Of a stretch of DNA of 64,000 nt, positions 18,301-23,774 are shown in pieces. The notes beneath the pieces are model-generated. The model worked only from the letters and a program-made list of their open reading frames with translations, did no database searches and was not told where the DNA came from. Numbering within the stretch: the first letter of the stretch is position 1; each line of letters begins with the position of its first letter. The stretch covers positions 1-64,000 of the forward strand of contig NZ_JAPPSQ010000015.1 of the NCBI RefSeq assembly GCF_026652115.1. The letters run 5' to 3'. The translations under genes and the position numbers were made by a program. This stretch comes from Algoriphagus sp. PAP.12. GTDB taxonomy: Bacteria; Bacteroidota; Bacteroidia; Cytophagales; Cyclobacteriaceae.

Positions 18301-19262
18301 TTGAATTGGAGTCAGAATCATTATTGGAATTGGCCTCGAATTATTTTGAAAACGCTTCCCTAAAAGGACATTATCGATCGGCTGATCCTAGTTTAATTCA
18401 TTTCTCCAACCAGCAATTCTATGAAGGAAAGCTTGAAGCTTTGCCTGATTACCCTACTGTAACCGCAGGACTTTCTCCCTTTTCTTGGGAAAAAGTGGAG
18501 GGGATATGGGAAAATCAGGTGAACAGGATGGAAGCCGATGCGGTGGTTGTAAAAGTCAGTAAAATTTTAAGTGAATCGCCAAAAGCAAGCTTGGGAATTG
18601 TTACCGGAAATTATTTCCAAATGGAATTGATTCGGGATTTGTTGTGGAAAGCCGGGATTCAAGATTCGGATATAAAGGTTAGAAATATTGAAAATGTGCA
18701 GGGGGATGAATTTGATCAGGTGATTTTATCTTTGGGGTATGGACCTAATCGGGAAGGTCGATTGGTGACCAACTTTGGACTTTTGGGAAAAAGTGGGGCT
18801 CCAAACCGGCTGAATGTGGCTATCAGTAGATCCAGGAAAAAGATGCATGTGATTTCCTCCATAGACCCAGAGGATTTTCGACCCAAGCAATTGGAAAATG
18901 AAGGGTTGAAACTCTTGAAAGAGTACTTGTCCTTTGCTAAAGCTCAGAGCAAAGATTACAATGTGGCTCCATTGGAAGTTGTTTCAAGAGGATTTGAAAC
19001 AGATTGGAGTTTAAAGAGTAAGCTTCGGATGAGTTCTGACTCTTATTCGCTGAACGTCCCAAGCTCTTTGATGGATTTGGTTAAGCTTGAATCTAATGGA
19101 GATGCCCTAGCGATTCTCACCGATGATCAGCGATTTTTTAATGCATCTTCAGCCAAAGCTGCGATGGTTTACCATCCTATTTTATTGGAACAGAAAGGAT
19201 GGAAATGGGATTGGAAGTGGAGTAGAGAGTGGTTTTTAGGTCATGGTGATCAGTCTCAGTGA
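15375..19262 (+). CDS. Large SF1 helicase/ATPase, DUF4011-like N-terminus
   Basis: A 1295-residue Upf1-like superfamily 1 helicase. The N-terminal region starts with FYLNRLTDLSTRNRSLYL and has LVRSPLLLKSISL near 118, which fits DUF4011-type N-domains. Helicase motifs: Walker A GPPGTGKS (308-315), DEASQ (930-934), GDSKQLKP (954-961), the HYRS motif, QGDEFDQV (from 1109) and NVAISRSR (1147-1154). About 600 residues of predicted coiled coil and helix separate Walker A from Walker B. The last ~110 residues (ALAILTDDQRFF ... KGWKWDWKWSREWF) resemble the end of the Vsr/MTES_1575-type nuclease domain often fused to such helicases, apparently without catalytic residues. Role in DNA/RNA metabolism or defence is inference. 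Confidence 0.85.
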   Translation: MPQNLFQFYLNRLTDLSTRNRSLYLPKLEGFGMIDVLDFDFLIGAPAFSLIQLLIQGKKKIKLIPEIDPRSGVSNQLSKGLSRLAYRDQLTQEETGEQSLYIGWLFVEGKLVNGQLVRSPLLLKSISLLREKGDWVLSSDGDWEWNPAFLLAWKHAVKSDFGDEFPTNLSESLSTDPREFRVQLNQLIQENFSIQVQSNLLEDRILAFPNIQASLDQEKFQEGKVSLKPYAVLGQFSQKGSFLFSDYELLQKMQREKSLEEVFQTRFIPDKYLSEPREEDLYPVFPLDSSQENVLVEVRKGKSMVVQGPPGTGKSQLITNLVSDFISRGKRVLVVSQKRAALDVVFERLDQLGFGDFLALVHDFRGDRNLLFKKIKKQIDAIDTYQEESRGMDSIQLEREISVLSRTIARLSSQFEGLRESLFDSEACGLPAKSLYLQARSEGPFFKSKDLIRLNWDEAKDFEQNYRIYYGYQTKFGEGFWQKRNSFSNLSTQNYSQITDALHSVEEFREENFKNLEFKNWKKVLENLLESNQFLDDLKKAYTSFEGLENPSVGLEIIGDKKIQNELKLVHGFLQEWIDSKNSWSYQISGSLQNLEEELKELIPQSQSWFGKLKAKLNRQKFPLVFQNLQENELLFQSDILVSVLNEVREKIRINNRKEELSKITFFDFSELPDKDFQRIQIFNTWLESWNLILSNDLVNDLLKSVYQDFKEKLKSLLALLEVYRSQCVRWRNWLSNDQILLLLESGLKEVISEPEINWQTIFSELQSFDQLLDNWPHRGLAKALWTQGARLGLAKQIDLFWNGWYLNWISELERRNPVLAEAGSLKMVQEMSLISSSILEKRKLSHHISLLRIKERFIQDLEYNRLGNRVSFRELLHQVSKKRQKWSVRKLVTELEEDVFHAMPCWLCSPETVSAVFPMDQQFDLVIFDEASQCPVEKGIPAMLRGKQVVIAGDSKQLKPSDFYQIRWESEEEGIELESESLLELASNYFENASLKGHYRSADPSLIHFSNQQFYEGKLEALPDYPTVTAGLSPFSWEKVEGIWENQVNRMEADAVVVKVSKILSESPKASLGIVTGNYFQMELIRDLLWKAGIQDSDIKVRNIENVQGDEFDQVILSLGYGPNREGRLVTNFGLLGKSGAPNRLNVAISRSRKKMHVISSIDPEDFRPKQLENEGLKLLKEYLSFAKAQSKDYNVAPLEVVSRGFETDWSLKSKLRMSSDSYSLNVPSSLMDLVKLESNGDALAILTDDQRFFNASSAKAAMVYHPILLEQKGWKWDWKWSREWFLGHGDQSQ

Positions 19263-19364
19263 TCAGTATCCAGTTTCAATTAAGGTGGATTCTAGAAATC
19301 AGAAGTCTGGATTATTAAAGCCTTACGAATTAAAGTTTTGCAAAATTTTTAATTTATGTATTAT

Positions 19365-19521
19365 AATTCATTCATTGAATTCAATATGTTTTATTAATGA
19401 ATTTTATCTCATTCATTAAATTGTAAATTCGCCAAATTTTTATTTCTCAAATCTCAAACCATATTTTCGTATGAAATATCATTCTTTATTAGTATTTTTA
19501 GGTATTAATGAATGATTAATA
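19365..19521 (+). promoter_or_regulatory. Palindromic operator cluster in front of hipB
   Basis: Three perfect inverted repeats with related sequence lie in the 160 bp before the hipB ATG: AATTCA-N5-TGAATT (19365-19381), TTAATGAAT-N8-ATTCATTAA (19394-19419) and TATTAAT-N5-ATTAATA (19503-19521). The half-site TTAATGAAT recurs inside the last one (19505-19513). The last palindrome ends 4 bp before the start codon. HipB dimers bind paired inverted half-sites and autoregulate hipBA in E. coli, so these are likely autoregulatory operators. Confidence 0.65.
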
Positions 19522-19525
19522 AGTC

Positions 19526-19861
19526 ATGAATATCGCTAATTTATCAGATTTGGCAATTCTTCAATTGATAGGAGATTTTATCAAAAAGAAGAGAGTTGCA
19601 TCCAATAAAACCCAAGATCGATTATCCGAGGAGGCTGGGATCAGCCGTTCTACGCTCAGTTTGTTGGAGCGAGGTGAAAAGGTCAATCTCATCACCCTGA
19701 TTCAGGTTTTACGTGTTTTGGATGAGTTGCAGCTCTTGGAAGCTTTTGAAGTCAAATCTGAAATAAGTCCCATAGAATACATGAAGCTGCAGAAAAAGCA
19801 AGAGAGACAGCGGGTTCGTAATAGTGGTATGTCTGCTGAAAACCCACCGTCAGAATGGTAA
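19526..19861 (+). CDS. hipB: HipB-like XRE-family antitoxin/repressor
   Basis: A 111-residue protein with a Cro/C1-type HTH (about 12-68: AILQLIGDFIKKKR, then DRLSEEAGISRSTLSLLERG). It is the expected antitoxin of the hipA gene that overlaps its end by 7 bp, and would bind HipA and repress the pair. The C-terminal 35 residues are charged and Lys/Gln/Arg-rich, probably the HipA-contacting or flexible degradation tail. The ATG at 19526 follows the operator palindrome by 4 bp. Assignment as hipB rests on the HTH plus the overlapping hipA. Confidence 0.85.
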   Translation: MNIANLSDLAILQLIGDFIKKKRVASNKTQDRLSEEAGISRSTLSLLERGEKVNLITLIQVLRVLDELQLLEAFEVKSEISPIEYMKLQKKQERQRVRNSGMSAENPPSEW

Positions 19862-21156
19862 GTGCTGCCGAAATTTGGATTTGGGGAAAAATGGTTGGAG
19901 CAGTTCTTTGGGATGAAGATTCTCAAATCGGACGTTTCGAATATGCCAATGATTTTTTGCGTTCAGGATGGGATATTTCTCCGGTCAAAATGCCTCTTTC
20001 TCAGGGAAAGCAGCTGTATTCATTTCCAGATTTAAGAATCAGCAGGAATGACTATGGGGATACTTTCAAAGGCCTACCCGGTTTGTTGGCAGATATGCTT
20101 CCTGATAAATATGGGAATCAACTGATTAATGCCTGGCTGGCTCAGAATGGAAGACCTTCGGATAGTTTGAATCCCGTTGAGTTACTTTGCTTTATTGGAA
20201 AGAGAGGAGTGGGAGCTTTGGAAATTCAGCCCCCCATGCGGAAAGAAACTACCAGAACCTCTGTGTTGGAGATCAATAGTTTGGTGGAGACAGCAAATAA
20301 AATATTGAATTCCAGAGAATCTTTTCAAACCGATTTATCCAAAGAGGAGGAACACGCACTGACAGATATTCTCAAAATTGGAACCTCAGCAGGTGGAGCC
20401 CGGGCAAAGGCTGTTATTGCCTATAACTCCAAAACTGGAGAGGTTAGAAGCGGTCAGGTAAAAGCTCCTGCTGATTTTTCCTATTGGTTGATCAAGTTTG
20501 ATGGAGTTATGGATAGCCAATTTGGAGCTTCTTCCGGCTATGGAAGAGTGGAGATGGCTTATTACCTGATGGCTAAGGCAGCTGGAATCGAGATGAATGA
20601 ATGCAGGCTTTTGGAGGAAAATGATAGGGCTCACTTTATGACTAAGCGTTTTGACAGGACAGATTCTGGAGAGAAAATCCATATGCAAAGTCTCTGCGCT
20701 ATGCGTCATTTTGATTTCAACCGCGTAGGCGAATTTAGCTATGAGCAGGTATTTGAAACTATGCGAATGCTAAGGCTTTCGTATCCGGAAGCGGAGCAAA
20801 TGTTTACCCGGATGGTATTCAATGTACTATCTAGAAATTGTGATGATCATACTAAGAATTTTGCCTTTCTAATGGATCGGGCCGGCAAATGGAGACTTTC
20901 ACCGGCCTTTGATATTTGCTATGCCTACAGACCAGGTAGTCTTTGGGTGAGCAAGCAGTCACTTATGGTCAATGGAAAAAGAGAAAATATCACAGAATCG
21001 GATTTTTTGACTGTGGCTAAACAAATGAATATCAGAAAACCAGAGGAAAAAATCTCTCAAGTCAGGTCAGCTATTTCCAAATGGTCAGAGTTTGCCGAGG
21101 AAGTGAAAGTGGAACCTGTACTTAGAGATACCATTCAAAGCAACCTTTTGGTTTAA
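19855..21156 (+). CDS. hipA: HipA-like serine/threonine kinase toxin
   Basis: A 433-residue HipA-fold kinase. HipA of E. coli phosphorylates glutamyl-tRNA synthetase and causes persistence. Visible parts: an N-terminal Couple_hipA segment (1-105, with FKGLPGLLADMLPDKYGN), GTSAGGARAKAVIAY as the ATP-binding loop region, FMTKRFDR, then NCDDHTKNFAFL with catalytic D330 and Mg-ligand N335, and LSPAFDICYA as the DFG-like metal motif. The active-site residues are intact, so it should be an active kinase. The target is unknown. The start overlaps hipB, giving translational coupling. It converges on the next gene with a 4-bp overlap of coding regions. Confidence 0.88.
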   Translation: MVSAAEIWIWGKMVGAVLWDEDSQIGRFEYANDFLRSGWDISPVKMPLSQGKQLYSFPDLRISRNDYGDTFKGLPGLLADMLPDKYGNQLINAWLAQNGRPSDSLNPVELLCFIGKRGVGALEIQPPMRKETTRTSVLEINSLVETANKILNSRESFQTDLSKEEEHALTDILKIGTSAGGARAKAVIAYNSKTGEVRSGQVKAPADFSYWLIKFDGVMDSQFGASSGYGRVEMAYYLMAKAAGIEMNECRLLEENDRAHFMTKRFDRTDSGEKIHMQSLCAMRHFDFNRVGEFSYEQVFETMRMLRLSYPEAEQMFTRMVFNVLSRNCDDHTKNFAFLMDRAGKWRLSPAFDICYAYRPGSLWVSKQSLMVNGKRENITESDFLTVAKQMNIRKPEEKISQVRSAISKWSEFAEEVKVEPVLRDTIQSNLLV

Positions 21157-22049
21157 TCTTTTGGCAGAACGCCGGTTCCTCTTAGATTGACTAATTTATT
21201 GAGGGTTTGGAACCAGAATGGTGCCCCAATGATTCCGGCAATTATTGAAAATATCAGGCCCAGCAGCTTGTTGATGATTTCTCTCATGGAGATCTCTCCG
21301 TCTCCTTTTTGCCAGCCAAATGGCAATTTGCTAGAGTCTATGGAAGCTTTGATTTCTCGAAGTTGCTGAATGTCCATTTTGATTTTTTGCTCAGTGCTTA
21401 AAGAATCGGCGTTTTCGACTCTAGAGTCAGTGTTTAGCTCTTGGATGGATTCACTGATTTGGTCAGCCAAAGCTTCAGATTCGGCTGGATGATTATAGAG
21501 ATATTGAACGATATTGATGGTATCTACATTCAAAAGTAGGACTGTCCCAGTAGATATCATCACGATAAATAGTTGAGCTTTCTTTTTGTAAGTACCAGAA
21601 ATTCTGTCCATACAGTCATTGAACCAACCTTCTATATCCCTTCTGACATCTTGAAGACCATTTTTGGCCTCTGCAATACTTTGAAGAAGCCGTCTTTTTA
21701 AATCTGCAGGGAGTTCAGAAGTTTTGACAGATTCCTGGAGGGATTCCAGATCATAGGGTTCCTCCTTTTTTTGATGAATCAAATCCAGTAGGACTCCAGA
21801 AAAAACCATAGAAGGAATGTAACTCGCTCTTCTTCCTATCGCTGTTAGTCCATCAATTAATCTGTGTTGCAATATTTTTTCACCCAATTGATGTTCCCGA
21901 AAAGTGTCTTTGATCCATGTTTCCAGATTATCTGCTCGCATATCCAAATAGTGAGCGATGAGTTCTTGGATGGTGGAGCAAGCCAATGCAATCAGGAAAT
22001 AAATAAAGATCAAACCTATAACAAGGTTGAGAATAGCTGAAAAATCCAT
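21153..22049 (-). CDS. Uncharacterised membrane protein
   Basis: A 298-residue protein with three predicted membrane segments: about 8-28 (LVIGLIFIYFLIALACSTI), 160-178 and 262-285 (IINKLLGLIFSIIAGIIGAPFWF). Between the first and second lies a charged helical cytosolic region of about 130 residues, and a Glu/Ser/Asp-rich helical region follows the second. The C-terminal FQTLNKLVNLRGTG looks conserved. I believe this is a conserved hypothetical family found in several phyla, but I cannot name a function. It converges on hipA, overlapping its stop by 4 bp, so mutual readthrough is possible. Confidence 0.65.
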   Translation of the reverse strand: MDFSAILNLVIGLIFIYFLIALACSTIQELIAHYLDMRADNLETWIKDTFREHQLGEKILQHRLIDGLTAIGRRASYIPSMVFSGVLLDLIHQKKEEPYDLESLQESVKTSELPADLKRRLLQSIAEAKNGLQDVRRDIEGWFNDCMDRISGTYKKKAQLFIVMISTGTVLLLNVDTINIVQYLYNHPAESEALADQISESIQELNTDSRVENADSLSTEQKIKMDIQQLREIKASIDSSKLPFGWQKGDGEISMREIINKLLGLIFSIIAGIIGAPFWFQTLNKLVNLRGTGVLPKD

Positions 22050-22166
22050 AAAAATAGAATCTAATGAAAAATTGTTAATATAGGTTCTATTTACGAATTA
22101 TTGTATTGAAAATCAATAGTTTGAGATTTTTGGTTGGTTGTTTTTAAAGATGAAAAAGTGATTGTT

Positions 22167-22937
22167 TTACATATAACCAACCAATTTATAAACAATGATT
22201 CCAAGCCATTCTTTAAACAGTTTGGTCCAGTATTGAATAGAGTTTGAGTCCGGGAAAATCAGGGAAGGAATGTCATATTTGACATCATGGCTATAGTAAT
22301 CGGTTGGAAAGGTTTCTGTTTTCAGCCCGACTTTATCAAAGCAACCTTTTGCTCTATACATGTGGAAAGCTGAGGTGATCAAGATAAATCCCTGATTTGT
22401 GTCAATCCCTTTCTTCACCAAAAAGTCCTTGGTGAACTGAGCATTTTGGGCGGTGTTTTTACTTTGATCCTCGATCCAAATATCTTCTTGCGGCATACCG
22501 GTCATGATCAGAAAACGCTGCAATAATTCTGCTTCAGATTGAGGATTGACAGGGTTTAGTCCCTGACCTCCTGTAATCAGGATCTTTTTAATTTTCCCCA
22601 TCTGATACAATTGAAGGGCATGGGTGATTCGATCTGCTCCTTTATTGAAGAAGGTTCGATCATAGGCTGTTTTACTCAAATTGGTGACACCTGTCAGGAC
22701 TATTCCGATTTCATGATTCTCTATCTCATCAAAGGATTTGAAATCTGGTTCCCAAGCCAATAAGGCTAGGTTTGAAAGGAAAGGATTCGTGAAAAAAATG
22801 AGTAAAATGATTCCAGTCCAAAGCATCTTCTTGCCCCATTTTCTTTTCAAAAAGATTGCTCCTCCTATGATCAGGATCAACAAAATCGTCAAAGGCATTG
22901 CTAGGAAACTCAAAAATTGGGAGAGGTAGAAAAACAT
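22167..22937 (-). CDS. YdcF/DUF218-family envelope protein
   Basis: A 256-residue protein with two N-terminal hydrophobic segments (about 3-27 and 37-55) and a DUF218 domain: IVLTGVTNL, a GADRITHALQLYQMGKIKKILITGG region, QSEAELLQRFLIMTGMP, KNTAQNAQFTKDFL, ITSAFHMYRAKGCF. DUF218 proteins (YdcF, SanA, ElyC) act in envelope or peptidoglycan-precursor metabolism. The ElyC-like layout of two membrane segments with a periplasmic domain fits here. ATG 22937 is chosen; an upstream TTG at 22982 would add 15 poorly conserved residues. Confidence 0.85.
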   Translation of the reverse strand: MFFYLSQFLSFLAMPLTILLILIIGGAIFLKRKWGKKMLWTGIILLIFFTNPFLSNLALLAWEPDFKSFDEIENHEIGIVLTGVTNLSKTAYDRTFFNKGADRITHALQLYQMGKIKKILITGGQGLNPVNPQSEAELLQRFLIMTGMPQEDIWIEDQSKNTAQNAQFTKDFLVKKGIDTNQGFILITSAFHMYRAKGCFDKVGLKTETFPTDYYSHDVKYDIPSLIFPDSNSIQYWTKLFKEWLGIIVYKLVGYM

Positions 22938-23063
22938 GGATTTGAGATGGATTTGAAGCAAATAAAATATGGAATTGTTCAATTTTCAAATTAGAATTCA
23001 AAGGAATTAATTATTGATATGGAGGAATAATAACTTTAGATTTAGGTAATCAAGGAGTATAGA

Positions 23064-23684
23064 TTGATTCGGAAGATATATAAACCCGAAGACAGGGTAG
23101 AAGACCCGGGTATCAATGCGGGACCATATTCCTATGCCGATTAGTTGACTTGGGAGTTCGATGAAATGGTTGAATTGATCCATGGGAAAATCTTTAAAAA
23201 GGCAGCAGCTGCTCCTCGCAGAAGTCACCAAATTGTTTCAGGGGCGCTTTTTTATCAGATTTTTAAATTTTTAGAAGGGAAAAAATGTCATGTGTATTCA
23301 GCCCCTTTCGATGTGAGATTCCCAAAAGAGTCCAAAGCTGATAAAGACGTATTCAATGTCGTCCAGCCTGATATTTCAGTGATTTGTGATCTATCCAAAT
23401 TGGATGAAATGGGTTGCTTGGGAGCACCTGATTTGGTTGTAGAGATCCTTTCTCCTGCCAATAGTAAGACCGAGCTACGCTATAAATATTCTTTGTATGA
23501 AGAGTTTGGAGTTAATGAATATTGGATAATACACCCGATCGAATGCACCCTTTTGATTTATACATTGAAAGATGGGAGATTTCAATCTTCTAGGCCATAT
23601 TCGAAAGGTGACGAAGTGCAATCGCAAGCTGTTCAGGGGTTTGAACTTGAGCTAGATGATATTTTCAAAGGTCTGGATGCCTAA
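23064..23684 (+). pseudogene. Uma2-family (DUF820) endonuclease-like gene, interrupted by amber codon
   Basis: The Uma2/PD-(D/E)XK-like domain is intact from LTWEFDEMVELIHGK onward (QPDISVI, LVVEILSPANSKTE, KYSLYEEFGVNEYWII all present; D and E-x-L active-site pattern seen). In the same frame upstream, codons 23064-23141 read L-IRKIYKPEDRVEDPGIN then AGPYSYAD, after which TAG (23142-23144) stands where the family has Tyr in the conserved YADYLTWEFDEMVEL stretch. AAGGAG at 23052-23057 precedes TTG 23064, the likely original start. Restart at TTG 23145 or at an internal ATG would lose the N-terminus. Uma2 proteins are of unknown role and usually occur in multiple copies. Confidence 0.75.
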
Positions 23685-23774
23685 TCGATTTTTCTGTCAA
23701 ATTAATTTTCAGGCAATTTTTATTTTCTCTTTCTTCCTGTTTCCGTAATCCCGTCCAGAAAGCTATTTTTGGAC

